A DNA stretch of 64,000 nt from Chloroflexota bacterium (GCA_026713865.1 JAPONQ010000017.1:1-64000), one strand, 5' to 3'; positions 43,460 to 51,847 are shown, numbered from the stretch's first letter. Notes: generated by a model not told the origin, from the letters alone. Program-made: numbers and translations.

Positions 43460-44827
43460 ATGGGCACCCGGCGGGTCGTCATAGTGGGCGGAGGCTTCGC
43501 CGGGCTGAGCGCCGCCTACACGCTGATGAAGCGGGGCATCACGCCCCTCCTGCTCGAGGCTGAGGAGCGCGCGGGAGGACGCGGCCGCGGCGAGAGAGTG
43601 GACGGGTTCTCCCTGGACATGGGCGCATTCGTCTTCACGTCCACCTACGACACCGCCTTCCGCCTGTGCGAGGAACTGGGACTGCCGCTCGTCGGTTCGA
43701 CGATGAAGTTCGGCCACCACCGCGGCGGCCGATGGGTGACCACGACACCCGACCAGTCGCTCCGGAGTTTCGTGCGGCACCTGCCTGCGGCCGCCGCCAT
43801 GGGCTTCCTCTCACCCTCAGGTATGCGGTCCGCCTTCCGGGTGATGCGGGAGATCCGCCGCCAGTCGGCGTACCTGAGTTTCGCCAGCGACAGCCGCCTC
43901 GCCGAGATCGACGACGAAGAGAGCTTCGGCGACTACCTCAAGCGCCTCGGCGTCACCGAGAAGCTGGAGGTGACGCTCAACGGCCCCCTGAAGATGATCC
44001 TGGGCGATGCAGCGCCCGCGGGCCAGGCGCTGATGCGAGCGTACATCGGGGAGACGATGCTCAGCGGCGGCAGGGTTTACATGCCCGAGCGAGGCATCGG
44101 CTCCCTCAGCGAAGCGCTTGCCGCTGCCTGCTCCCATGCGGTTCGCGCATCGACCCCCGTCAGGAAAATCGTCGTCGCAGAGGGAACTGTGACCGGCGTC
44201 GTCGTGGACGGCGAGACGATCGAGACGGACGCGGTCATCTGTGCCGTCCCCGGCACGAAGGTCCCGGACCTTCTTCCCGACCTGCCGCCGGCGACCCGCC
44301 GCGCGCTCGGCACCGTCAGCTATTCAACCGGCTGCCGGGTGGTGATCGGCCTCGACCACTCTCCCCTCCCTCCCGGCTGGCATGGCGCGCTCTACCCGGA
44401 GGACGACGACGCCCCGCTGCTGCTGGACCGTTCCGCCTTCCTGCCCGCCTGCGCGCCGCCGGGCAAGAGCATTCTCGACCTGCTCATCGGGCGGGATCGC
44501 GCCAAGGAGCTGATCCCGCTCGACGACGATGAGATCAAACGCCAGCTGCTGGGCGCCGCTCGCCGGAAGGCGCCGCCCGGCTCTGCCCTTCCCGGCGACG
44601 ACGAGGGTCTGTTCTTCCGCGTCTACCGCTGGGAAGAGGCCCTGTGCATGGGGACGCCCGGGATGCTGGCCGCAGCGGCGAACATCCCGGGACAGCTTGC
44701 CGGGAGCATCGACAACCTGTTCCTGGCGGGCGACTACATGCGCGTGCCGTCGGTCAACGGCGCCCTCTCCAGCGGGGTCAGCGCCGCCACCGAGGTCGCC
44801 GACCTGCTCGTCTCTCGCGCCAGCTAA
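43460..44827 (+). CDS. FAD-dependent amine oxidase/desaturase-like oxidoreductase
   Basis: 455 residues. GTRRVVIVGGGFAGLSAAYTL and LLEAEERAGGRGRG form the dinucleotide-binding region, and GFSLDMGAFVFTSTYD is the second conserved block. The middle binds substrate with no recognised motif. The C-terminal FLAGDYMRVPSVNGALSSG is the GD motif contacting FAD. It belongs with protoporphyrinogen-oxidase, carotenoid-desaturase and monoamine-oxidase-like proteins; substrate undetermined. The start codon is ATG and the GGVGG motif follows directly, so the start is secure. Confidence 0.9.
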   Translation: MGTRRVVIVGGGFAGLSAAYTLMKRGITPLLLEAEERAGGRGRGERVDGFSLDMGAFVFTSTYDTAFRLCEELGLPLVGSTMKFGHHRGGRWVTTTPDQSLRSFVRHLPAAAAMGFLSPSGMRSAFRVMREIRRQSAYLSFASDSRLAEIDDEESFGDYLKRLGVTEKLEVTLNGPLKMILGDAAPAGQALMRAYIGETMLSGGRVYMPERGIGSLSEALAAACSHAVRASTPVRKIVVAEGTVTGVVVDGETIETDAVICAVPGTKVPDLLPDLPPATRRALGTVSYSTGCRVVIGLDHSPLPPGWHGALYPEDDDAPLLLDRSAFLPACAPPGKSILDLLIGRDRAKELIPLDDDEIKRQLLGAARRKAPPGSALPGDDEGLFFRVYRWEEALCMGTPGMLAAAANIPGQLAGSIDNLFLAGDYMRVPSVNGALSSGVSAATEVADLLVSRAS

Positions 44828-44997
44828 GCCGGGCGCCCTGCCGAGCCGCGCCGGGAGCACGCGGGCACGGGTCGCGCGCACCGGGCCGGCCCGCTCGCCG
44901 GAACCCGCCACCGGTGACGTCCACAGCCAGTAGACACTCCCGGGGTTGGCTGCGAGCGCCATCGCGGCGGCGGCCGCGGTGGGCACGCCGTCCCGCG

Positions 44998-45669
44998 CTA
45001 GGCTCCGAGAAAGTCGAGGACCGCCGCCGGGTCGGTGAGATCCGGCAGCACGAGGTCGGCGCCGCTCTCCCGGAGGTCCTCCTCCGCGTGGCGCCCGGTC
45101 GCCACCGCGAGGACCCGGGCCCCGGCGGCGCGACCGGCGGTGACGTCATGGGGAGTGTCGCCGATGACGACCGCTCGGGCCGGCGACGGCTCGACGCCCC
45201 GGGCCGCCGCGAGCGCCCGGATCGCCTCCGTCACGATCGCGGGCCGCTCCGGAGAGTGGTCGCCGAAGCCGCCGGCGGGGAAGCGCTCCCAGAGGCCGTA
45301 GTGGCGCAGCTTGAGTTCGGCGCCTCGCCTCAGGTTGCCGGTGGCGAGACCGAGCGCGGCGGGCGACTCGCGGAGCGCGTCGAGCAGCTCGACGACACCG
45401 CCGAGAATCCGCCCCCGGTGGGAGGAGAGCGTCCCCGGCAGCCGCGCGAGGTAGGCGGCGGCGAGCCGGTCGACCGCGGCCGGGGTGGGCTCGACGTCCG
45501 CAAGCGCGAGCACGTCCTGGATGATCGCGCGATCGGAGCGTCCGGCGAAGGCAACGCCAGCGAGCCCGGTGAGGCCCAGCTCGGCGGCGGCGGCGCCGGC
45601 CAGCGCCGCGCGCCCGGCGCCCCCGCTCTCGATCAGGGTGCCGTCGATGTCGAAGAGGAGGAGACGCAC
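44998..45669 (-). CDS. HAD-superfamily phosphatase (phosphoglycolate-phosphatase-like)
   Basis: 223 residues: motif I LLLFDIDGTLIESGG (nucleophile Asp), a cap domain to about residue 85, motif II GLATGN, then motif III/IV VVIGDTPHDVTAGRAAG. Substrates of close relatives include phosphoglycolate and pyrophosphate. The GTG at 45669 lies directly before motif I with no clear ribosome site. It is downstream of the binding lipoprotein but separated by a strong hairpin. Confidence 0.9.
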   Translation of the reverse strand: MRLLLFDIDGTLIESGGAGRAALAGAAAAELGLTGLAGVAFAGRSDRAIIQDVLALADVEPTPAAVDRLAAAYLARLPGTLSSHRGRILGGVVELLDALRESPAALGLATGNLRRGAELKLRHYGLWERFPAGGFGDHSPERPAIVTEAIRALAAARGVEPSPARAVVIGDTPHDVTAGRAAGARVLAVATGRHAEEDLRESGADLVLPDLTDPAAVLDFLGA

Positions 45670-45757
45670 GTGGGGAGTGTAGCCACCGGTTTGCCCGCGC
45701 TCACATCGAAGCCGATCCCGGGCGTCGGGCGCGGCACCAGCCGAAGGCCTGCCTGGA

Positions 45758-45797
45758 CACCAGGGAGGGGAGACCGAACGGTCTCCCCTCCCTGGTG
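45758..45797 (-). terminator. 18-bp perfect hairpin, probable terminator of the binding-lipoprotein gene
   Basis: 45758-45775 (CACCAGGGAGGGGAGACC) and 45780-45797 are perfect complements around GAAC. It lies 25 nt past the stop of the 45822 gene. No T-run follows on the minus strand, while T-rich sequence follows on the plus strand. Confidence 0.7.
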
Positions 45798-45821
45798 GTG
45801 TTCTGCTCCCGGCTTCTCCTC

Positions 45822-47534
45822 CTACGCCGGCGTGATCTCGTCGTAGTTGAGCTCCGGGAAGTTCCGCGGCACGTAGTCCGCGATTACGTCCTCGTACCAC
45901 GCGTTCGGGCTGACCCCGTAGCGGGTCGGCCCGACAGGTGCCTCCCCTTCATACGAGAAGAGATCGTTGATCTGCCGGAAGATCCCGGCCCGCGCCTCGT
46001 CGTCGAGCTCGACCGTTGCCGCGCCGTAGAGCTCATCGAACTGCTTCGCGGTCGGGTCGTCGGGCCCATCCCAGAGGCGGTACGCGCCGTCGCCCTCGTA
46101 CCAGTCGTAGAGGAACGAGGCATCGTAGAGGTAGGCGACCCAGCCGGCGTTGAAGGCACCGGGCCACGCCGCCTGCTCGCGACCGTAGAGGCGGTCACGC
46201 CAGATGTTGATCTCCAGCACGTTGATGTTGGTATCCAGGCCGATGTCCTGCCAGAAGCCCGTCGTCGCCTCGACCTCGGCCTTGGCGTCGCCGGCGAGCC
46301 GACTGTCGACCTGCATCGAGAAGCCGTTCGGGAACCCGGCGTCGGTCAGCAGCTGACGCGCCATGTCGGGGTCGAAGGGGATCGGCGTCTTGTCCGGGCT
46401 GAATCCAAACACGGGCTCGCTCGGGATCTGGTTCAGTGCCGGCGATCCCAGCGAGCGGTAGACCGCGTCGATGATGAGCTGCGCGTCGATCGCGTTGATC
46501 AGAGCTCGCCGGACCCGCACGTCGTTCGTCGGGTGAGCCTCGGCGCGACGGTTGTTGAAGTCCCAATGCTGCGCACCGAGCGATGCCGGGCCGCCCGTCT
46601 TGATGTTGCTGAAGCCGTTGACGCGCGCCACCTCGGTGGCGGGCACCCGCGACATGAAGTCAAGATCACGGGTCTCCAGCGCCGCGACCAGCGTCGTGAA
46701 TTCCTCGATGATGTTGAGCTTCGCCTCCGTGAAGCCCTTGTTGCCCCGCCACGAGGAGGGGCTGGCCTCGAACTCGATCGACTGATCCTGCACGATGTTG
46801 GTAACGACGTAGGAGCCGGTGCCGACCGGGTTCTTCGCCAGGGCCTCCGAGAAGGCCGTCTGCGATCCCGTCGCTTCGTAGACGTGCTTCGGCAGGACGT
46901 ACGGGAGCGCGGCACGCCGGGGCATGATCGGGTCGGTGCCCGCAGCGCGGATACGAACGGTTCGCGGATCGACGACCGTCACCGTCTCCTGCGTGTTGAC
47001 GCGCGAGATCAGCCGCGACTGGTTGTCGGGATTTGCGTAGTACTCGAAGCTGAACTTGACGTCCTCGGCCGTAAACGGCATCCCGTCCGACCACTCCGCC
47101 TCGCGCAGGTTGAAGATCCAGTCACGGCCCTGGGGCTCCCAGGACTCCGCGAGCGCCGGAGTCACGACGGCGCCCGTGGCGTCGAGCCTGGTCAGCGGGT
47201 CGTAGACCGCGTAGTACTCGGCCGGCGCGAGCGCCGTGGTGTTCGGATCCATCGACGGCGACTTGTTCTGCCGACCCGTGATCACCGATCCCATGACGAC
47301 GGGTTCCGGGGTCGCGGCCGGCGCGGCCGCGGCAGCCGTCGCGGCCGGGGTCGCGGCCGGCGCGGCCGCGGCAGCCGTCGCGGCCGCGGTCGCGACCGGT
47401 GCGGCCGCTTCGTCGTCGTCGTCGTCGTCGCCGCAGCCGATCACGGCGGCCGTCGCGAGACCGACGCCGCCGAGGGCGGCTCCCCTCAGGAGCGTTCGCC
47501 TCCCGAACCTCGTCCTCAACAGCTCAGATTCCAT
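45822..47534 (-). CDS. ABC-type peptide-binding lipoprotein (SBP_bac_5), solitary, with Tat-like signal
   Basis: 570 residues. The N-terminus has RTRFGRRTLLRGAALGGVGLATAAVIGC: a twin-arginine motif followed by a lipobox, then CGDDDDDDE and an Ala/Thr/Pro linker with two perfect 13-residue repeats. The SBP_bac_5 domain includes AEYYAVYDPLTRLDATG, WIFNLREAEWSDG, VRRALINAIDAQLIIDAVY and FDPDMARQLLTDAGF. No permease or ATPase genes adjoin it. The second ATG (47534) has the best spacing from GGGGAGG; the first is 6 nt upstream. Confidence 0.92.
   Translation of the reverse strand: MESELLRTRFGRRTLLRGAALGGVGLATAAVIGCGDDDDDDEAAAPVATAAATAAAAAPAATPAATAAAAAPAATPEPVVMGSVITGRQNKSPSMDPNTTALAPAEYYAVYDPLTRLDATGAVVTPALAESWEPQGRDWIFNLREAEWSDGMPFTAEDVKFSFEYYANPDNQSRLISRVNTQETVTVVDPRTVRIRAAGTDPIMPRRAALPYVLPKHVYEATGSQTAFSEALAKNPVGTGSYVVTNIVQDQSIEFEASPSSWRGNKGFTEAKLNIIEEFTTLVAALETRDLDFMSRVPATEVARVNGFSNIKTGGPASLGAQHWDFNNRRAEAHPTNDVRVRRALINAIDAQLIIDAVYRSLGSPALNQIPSEPVFGFSPDKTPIPFDPDMARQLLTDAGFPNGFSMQVDSRLAGDAKAEVEATTGFWQDIGLDTNINVLEINIWRDRLYGREQAAWPGAFNAGWVAYLYDASFLYDWYEGDGAYRLWDGPDDPTAKQFDELYGAATVELDDEARAGIFRQINDLFSYEGEAPVGPTRYGVSPNAWYEDVIADYVPRNFPELNYDEITPA
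47308..47385. repeat. 39-bp perfect tandem repeat (x2) inside the lipoprotein linker
   Basis: Two identical 39-bp units (47308-47346 and 47347-47385), each encoding 13 Ala/Thr/Pro residues of the linker between lipid anchor and binding domain. Copy number is likely variable between strains. Confidence 0.85.
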
Positions 47535-47618
47535 CTCCATCCTCCCCTCGCCGCCGTGGGTTCTCGCGCCAGCGCCGCCCGCCGCAGAAGCGACGAGCGG
47601 TTTGTGGAGAATCCGCAC

Positions 47619-48140
47619 CCACCATTACGTGCGTCACCGTAGCGGGGATGTATCAGGATGACAAGATCCCGGTCGTCAGCGGCGGCGCCTCGGCGACCGG
47701 GCACGCAGCCCACCTGCGTTCCTCGGTACTGCGAGCAGCGCCGCGCCGGGCCTGTACGGTGATCTCCCCCCGCTCTGGCATCCGAACGTGCAGCTGCGCT
47801 GGCACCTTTCGGGCGCGGCACTCTCGACGAGGAGCAGCGGACGCGGACTCACTTTCCCGGGTCTCTTGCCCGCCTCGTGAGATGGTGTCGCGGTCCTCGA
47901 TCTCAGGTCACGCTCGCTGCACCGGCTCGGCGGCGCTCTCGCGGTAGAGGAGAAACTGGAGTCCGTCTCGAGGCGGCGGCGCGCGTGCGGATCACATCGG
48001 CGCGGAGCCGGCGGGCGTTCGAAGCTTCGTCGACGCTGTGCCCGGGTCGGCGCGGGGCGACACGGGCCGGGACATCGAGGCGATCCTCGCCGAGGCGGAG
48101 GAGCAGGAGGCCCGCGCCGGGCCGGCGTAGGGAGGCTCCG
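47619..48140. other. Gene-poor stretch with possible decayed coding sequence
   Basis: No complete gene is convincing here. On the plus strand MYQDDKIPVVSGGASATGHA (from 47648) faintly resembles an SDR start. An open frame ending at TAG 48128-48130 reads RADHIGAEPAGVRSF and then GRDIEAILAEAEEQEARAGPA, which looks like a real amphipathic C-terminus but has no start codon. Stops and frame changes lie between. I read this as a relic of one or two genes. Confidence 0.35.
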
Positions 48141-48851
48141 CTACCCCCGGAGCCAGCGCGAGAGGCGGATCAGGCCGAGACGCAGGTCCCGCGTCACGAT
48201 CGCGGCCGCGCTCGAGCCGGGCGGGCCGGGACGCGGGGGCGGAGGTGCCGGAGAATCCGGGGACCGGGCCGCGGCCGCTGGCTGGGAGCGCGCCTCGCGG
48301 GGGGCCTCGAGCAGCCCGATCACGCGGTCCTGCGACTCCTGCAGCCGGTGCCTGGTCGCCTCGTGCGCGCGCTGCTCGGCGAGGTGGAGCTCCTGCGCCC
48401 GCCCCACCAGCTGCTCGAGGCGGTCGATCGAGCGCTCAAGCTGCTCGATTCGCTCCCGCAGGAACTGCGCCTCATCGCCGGTAACGAGGGCCGGGGCGGC
48501 CGCAGCCGGCTCGCGTCCCTCGCCCGCGGGGCGGGACTGCGCGCCTGCATCCGCCTCTTCACGGAGGGAGGAGGATGCCCTCTCCGGCTCCGCCGATTCT
48601 CCCGCCTCGTGGCTCTGCGCGGTCTCCCCCGGCTTCTGCGTCTCCGGAGTCCCCCCCGCGTCCCCCGTCCCTCTCGCCTCGCCGGGAGGCGGCGCGGGTT
48701 CCTCGGCCTCAGGCGGGTCGGGAGCGCTCCGCGTGGAGGTCGGTGCCGCGGGCCCGGCGCCCCAATCGTCGGTCCCGAAGCCACGCCAGTCGACCACCCC
48801 GACCTCCACTTCTCCCGGGGCGGCGCGCGGCCGCCCGCGGCGGGCCCTCAC
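48141..48851 (-). CDS. Hypothetical coiled-coil protein
   Basis: 236 residues. The first 25 residues (GEVEVGVVDWRGFGTDDWG) look folded. About 30-120 are Pro/Glu/Ala-rich and disordered. About 122-185 form a charged heptad region (FLRERIEQLERSIDRLEQLVGRAQELHLAEQRAHEATRHRL), a likely coiled coil. A short basic tail ends LIRLSRWLRG. The shape resembles actinobacterial or chloroflexal proteins with an N-terminal helix-turn-helix and a C-terminal coiled coil, but no such motif is certain. The strand choice rests on composition. Confidence 0.55.
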   Translation of the reverse strand: MRARRGRPRAAPGEVEVGVVDWRGFGTDDWGAGPAAPTSTRSAPDPPEAEEPAPPPGEARGTGDAGGTPETQKPGETAQSHEAGESAEPERASSSLREEADAGAQSRPAGEGREPAAAAPALVTGDEAQFLRERIEQLERSIDRLEQLVGRAQELHLAEQRAHEATRHRLQESQDRVIGLLEAPREARSQPAAAARSPDSPAPPPPRPGPPGSSAAAIVTRDLRLGLIRLSRWLRG

Positions 48852-48959
48852 ACGCTATCGCAGGGGGGTCGCCGGTGGCGAGCGGGGAGCCGCGCCGGAC
48901 GGGGCCGCAGAGCAGCGGTGCGCCGGGAGTGATCGGCGCGCGGGACGCGGGGAGACCCC

Positions 48960-48984
48960 CGCCACGCGGTGAGGCCGCGTGGCG
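48960..48984 (-). terminator. Hairpin after the phosphate-binding-protein gene
   Basis: CGCCACGCGG (48960-48969) pairs perfectly with 48975-48984 around a 5-nt loop, about 38 nt past the stop of the 49022 gene. No T-run is visible. Confidence 0.5.
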
Positions 48985-49021
48985 AGGGCCCCGGTGGACC
49001 TCCGAATCGGATCCGGTTGGC

Positions 49022-50041
49022 CTAGCTCACCTCCGCGATCGCCGCCTCGAGCGTGGCGCGCGCTTGCTCGAGCTCCGTCGAGGGGATGTTCGTATAGCCC
49101 ACGTCGGAGACGAGCGGGATACCCTCCTCGCTCAGGTAGTAGCGCACGAACTCGCGCACCTGCGGCTTGGTGAGCGACTGCTTCGCCACGTAGATGTAGA
49201 GCGGTCGTGACAGCGGGTAGCTGCCGTTGCCCACCGTCTCGTCGGAGGGGGTCACGCCCTCGACCGGAACGATGCGCAGCTTGTCCTCGTTCTCCACGTA
49301 GTAGGCGTAGCCGAAGTAGCCGGAGGCGCCGCTAGAGCCCGAGATCCCGATCACGAGCACGTTATCGTCCGCCGAGTTGGTGTAGTCGGCACGCGACGCC
49401 TTCGACTCGCCGTTCACCTCCTCTGTGAAAAAGTCGAAGGTTCCGGAGTCGACGTCCGGACCGAAGAGCACGATATCCTCGTCCGGCCACCCCGACCGCA
49501 CCTGGCTCCAGCTGGTGACGGTCTCCTCGGCCTCCGGGCCCCAGAGGATGTTGAGCTCCTCGAGCGTGATGCCGGTCAGCCAGTCGGCGTCGGGGTTCGC
49601 CACCACGGCGAGTCCGTCGAGGCCGACGCGAAGCTCGATGAAGTCGATGTCGGCCGCAGCGCACTTCTCGCGCTCGGAGTCCTTGATCGGCCGCGAGGCG
49701 TCGGAGATGTCGGTCTCCCCGGCGCAGAACTTCTCGAAGCCGCCGCCGGTGCCGGAGACGCCCACGGTCACGCGCACGTCACGGTGGAGCTTGCCGAACT
49801 CCTCGGCCACGGCCTCGGAGACCGGAAAGACGGTGCTCGAACCGTCGATGCTGACGGTGCCGGAGAGCGTCGCGGCCGTCGGCGTCGCGGCCGTCGTCGT
49901 CGCGGCCGTCGGCGTCGCGGCCGTCGGCGTCGCGCCGCCGTCGTCGTCGCCGCCGCAGGCGACGGCCAGCGACAGCGCTACCCCCACCAGCACGAGCAGG
50001 AGTGCCCGCTCCGACCGCCAAGGGTCTCGCACCATTCTCAT
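49022..50041 (-). CDS. pstS: PstS-like phosphate-binding lipoprotein
   Basis: 339 residues. Lipoprotein signal [29 protein letters not shown], then GGDDDGG and a linker of four PTAAT-type repeats to about residue 55. The binding domain follows: [20 protein letters not shown] and [29 protein letters not shown] are the phosphate-contacting segments of the PstS family, with [15 protein letters not shown] later. No pstC, pstA, pstB or phoU genes flank it. ATG 50041 has GAGGAGGGG upstream and opens the signal. Confidence 0.92.
   Translation of the reverse strand: MRMVRDPWRSERALLLVLVGVALSLAVACGGDDDGGATPTAATPTAATTTAATPTAATLSGTVSIDGSSTVFPVSEAVAEEFGKLHRDVRVTVGVSGTGGGFEKFCAGETDISDASRPIKDSEREKCAAADIDFIELRVGLDGLAVVANPDADWLTGITLEELNILWGPEAEETVTSWSQVRSGWPDEDIVLFGPDVDSGTFDFFTEEVNGESKASRADYTNSADDNVLVIGISGSSGASGYFGYAYYVENEDKLRIVPVEGVTPSDETVGNGSYPLSRPLYIYVAKQSLTKPQVREFVRYYLSEEGIPLVSDVGYTNIPSTELEQARATLEAAIAEVS
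49869..49928. repeat. Four 15-bp tandem repeats in the pstS linker
   Basis: Four near-identical 15-bp units (GTCGCGGCCGTCGGC, the second with one change) encode the five-residue [10 protein letters not shown] repeats between lipid anchor and binding domain. Confidence 0.85.
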
Positions 50042-50205
50042 CAGACGTCCCCTCCTCGTCGCTCCCATTTGCTCCCCCTCTCCCCCTTCTGCCTCTCCTC
50101 GCACCCTCGGGTTGACGCCCGTGAGTCTCGGCGCGAGCGGTTAAGGCGGAATTAACCGGGCCGGGGGGCCCGCAGTCGGTCGGGGAAGCGCACCGGGGCC
50201 CGGCC

Positions 50206-51135
50206 TCAGTCGACGTACTGCTGCAGGTAGTGCTCGGCGCGGACGGCCGCGGTCACGCCGTCGCCGGCGGCTGTGGCGAGCTGGCGGGCGGAGTCGACGC
50301 GCACCTCGCCGGCGGCGAAGAGACCCGGCTGCCCCGTCTCCATCCAGAGGTTCACATAGGCGTGGCCGCCCCCGTCCAGCGGCACCAGGCCTCGCAGCAG
50401 CTCGGTGCTCGGGCGGTGGCCGATAAAGATGAAGACGCCGGCGACGGGAAGATCCCGCCTGCTCCCGCTCGCGACGTGGCGGAGCGCCAGCGAGGCGACC
50501 TGGCCGTCCGGCCCGGCGGCGACCTCCTCGACGACGGTGTCCCAGAGGGGCTCGATCCGCTCGTGGGCGAGCGCGCGCTGCTGGAGGACGGCCGAGGCGC
50601 GGAGCCGGTCGCGGCGATGGATGAGGTAGACATGGCGGGCGTAGCGCGTCGTGAAGAGCGCCTCCTCCACGGCGGCGTCGCCGCCGCCCACGACCGCGAC
50701 GACCTCCCCGCCGAAGAAGGCGGCATCACAGGTCGCGCAGTAGGAGACGCCGCGGCCAGTGAGGGCCTCCTCGCCCGGCACACCGAGCTTCACAGGATCG
50801 GCACCGGCCGCGACGATCACCGCCCTCGCGCGCACCTCGCCCTCGGAGGTGGCCAGGACCCAGTACCCCGGCTCGCGGCGGAGGCGGTCGACTCCGCCGT
50901 AGACCGTCTCCATACCGAAGCTCTCGGCCTGGCGCTGCATGTCGATGGCGAGATCCGGCCCCAGGACGCCGTCGGCGAAGCCCGGGTAGTTCTCGACCAG
51001 CGAGGTGAGCGCGATCTGGCCGCCGAGGACGCCCCGCTCCCAGAGCACCGTGCGCCGCCGGGCCCGGGCGGCGTAGAGGCCCGCCGCGAGCCCGGTCGGC
51101 CCCCCTCCGATGATCGCGATGTCGATCTCACTCAC
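50206..51135 (-). CDS. trxB: Thioredoxin reductase (NADPH-type, CATC)
   Basis: 309 residues: FAD-binding IAIIGGGPTGLAAGLYAARA, ENYPGFADGVLGPDL, the redox-active CATCDAAFF, NADPH-binding VVAVVGGGDAAVEEALF with HRRDRLRA, and a C-terminal FAAGEVRVDSARQLATAAGDG, where Glu replaces the usual Asp of AGDV. The HRRD-x-LRA basic set indicates NADPH use. It reduces thioredoxin in the cytosol. It starts 158 nt from the divergent FTR-like selenoprotein gene, and trxA is 700 nt away on the same strand. Confidence 0.93.
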   Translation of the reverse strand: MSEIDIAIIGGGPTGLAAGLYAARARRRTVLWERGVLGGQIALTSLVENYPGFADGVLGPDLAIDMQRQAESFGMETVYGGVDRLRREPGYWVLATSEGEVRARAVIVAAGADPVKLGVPGEEALTGRGVSYCATCDAAFFGGEVVAVVGGGDAAVEEALFTTRYARHVYLIHRRDRLRASAVLQQRALAHERIEPLWDTVVEEVAAGPDGQVASLALRHVASGSRRDLPVAGVFIFIGHRPSTELLRGLVPLDGGGHAYVNLWMETGQPGLFAAGEVRVDSARQLATAAGDGVTAAVRAEHYLQQYVD

Positions 51136-51230
51136 GACCGCTCAGTCCCCCCTGCCGCCCATTCCCGCCGTCTGGGCCGGAGTCCGCAGCCGCCCCGCTG
51201 GCGGCGCGCAGAGAAACACGCCGGACGCGC

Positions 51231-51260
51231 TTGTGCCCCACGTTTCGCCGTCCCCATACT
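51231..51260 (+). promoter_or_regulatory. Candidate promoter for the selenoprotein gene
   Basis: TTGTGC (51231-51236) and CATACT (51255-51260) are spaced 18 nt apart, with the GTG start 33 nt downstream. The -35 match is weak. Confidence 0.35.
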
Positions 51261-51293
51261 GTCAGCGAACGCCGGGCGAGACGGGAGCGGCGG

Positions 51294-51800
51294 GTGAGCG
51301 AGAGCAGCGACCCGGGCGAAGACGGCGCCTACGCGGTCGACCGCCCCACCGACGACGATCGCGCGCAGGCCGACCCCCGCAACCTCCAGAAGATGTCGCG
51401 CTTCGTCAGTTCGTTCGCCCGCAAGAGCGGGAGCTACCTGCATCCGCAGACCGAGATCACCGAGTTCCTCGTCATCGGCCTCGCGAAGCACATCGACGAG
51501 GTCGGACGTCCGCTCTGCCCGTGCAACTTCTACGTCGACAAGGCGGAGGAGGCGACGCGCTCGACCTGGATCTGCCCCTGCGAGGAGATGCAGCGCTGGA
51601 AGTACTGCCACTGACTGCTCTTCTGCACGCCGGAAGGTCTTCCGGTCACCGAGCACCTCCCCGAGGACCACGAGGGACGGGCGATCTACGGCGAGGTCCC
51701 TGACCCGCACCCCGAGCGCGGACGCGCGCTGGCGCGGGCTGAGGAGAAGCAGGGACGCCGCATCGGGAAGTCGTCGCGGGCCGATCGCGAACTCACCTAG
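51294..51800 (+). CDS. Selenocysteine-containing ferredoxin-thioredoxin reductase catalytic chain homologue
   Basis: 168 residues if the TGA at 51612-51614 is read as selenocysteine. The core is CPC (75-77), 16 residues, CPC (94-96), 8 residues, CH-U (105-107), exactly the CPC-X16-CPC-X8-CHC spacing of FTR catalytic chains. By analogy with the spinach enzyme, C75, C94, C96 and C105 bind the 4Fe-4S cluster, and C77 with Sec107 form the redox pair that reduces thioredoxin. After U the family's LLF and TPEG wording continues, then a charged tail to TAG (51798-51800). GTG 51294 has GGGAGC upstream and leaves a disordered acidic N-terminus of 25 residues. Annotation pipelines would truncate it at residue 106. 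No FTR variable subunit or ferredoxin gene is in the window. Confidence 0.9.
51616..51655 (+). promoter_or_regulatory. Bacterial SECIS element
   Basis: Directly after the UGA, 51630-51635 (CCGGAA) pairs perfectly with 51640-51645 around GGTC, giving an apex AGGUCU identical to that of the E. coli fdhF SECIS bound by SelB. The first loop G is 22 nt past the UGA, within the usual window. TGCTC (51616-51620) can pair with GAGCA (51651-51655) as a lower stem. The element lies inside the coding sequence, as expected in bacteria. Confidence 0.85.
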
Positions 51801-51821
51801 CGCGCGGGCAGAGCCGCGCGC
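51800..51821. terminator. Hairpin between convergent selenoprotein and trxA genes
   Basis: GCGCGCGG (51800-51807) and CCGCGCGC (51814-51821) pair perfectly around GCAGAG, starting at the last base of the selenoprotein stop and 27 nt past the trxA stop. It can act in both directions. Confidence 0.55.
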
Positions 51822-51847
51822 CGTCCCGCTCTGCGTCCGCTCGCCCG

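Noticed and set aside
47236-47661. CRISPR-like repeats in the 47308-47385 region
   Set aside because: They are two adjacent copies without spacers, in frame with a lipoprotein linker.
49869-49928. Short regular repeats suggestive of an iteron origin
   Set aside because: They encode the PTAAT linker repeats of the PstS-like lipoprotein in frame; no dnaA boxes or AT-rich unwinding region accompany them.
51612-51614. TGA as the true stop of the FTR-like gene
   Set aside because: Stopping here would remove the last residue of the CHC motif and the conserved LLF segment that continues in frame, and a SECIS-like hairpin follows. A sequencing error remains possible and is stated in the finding.
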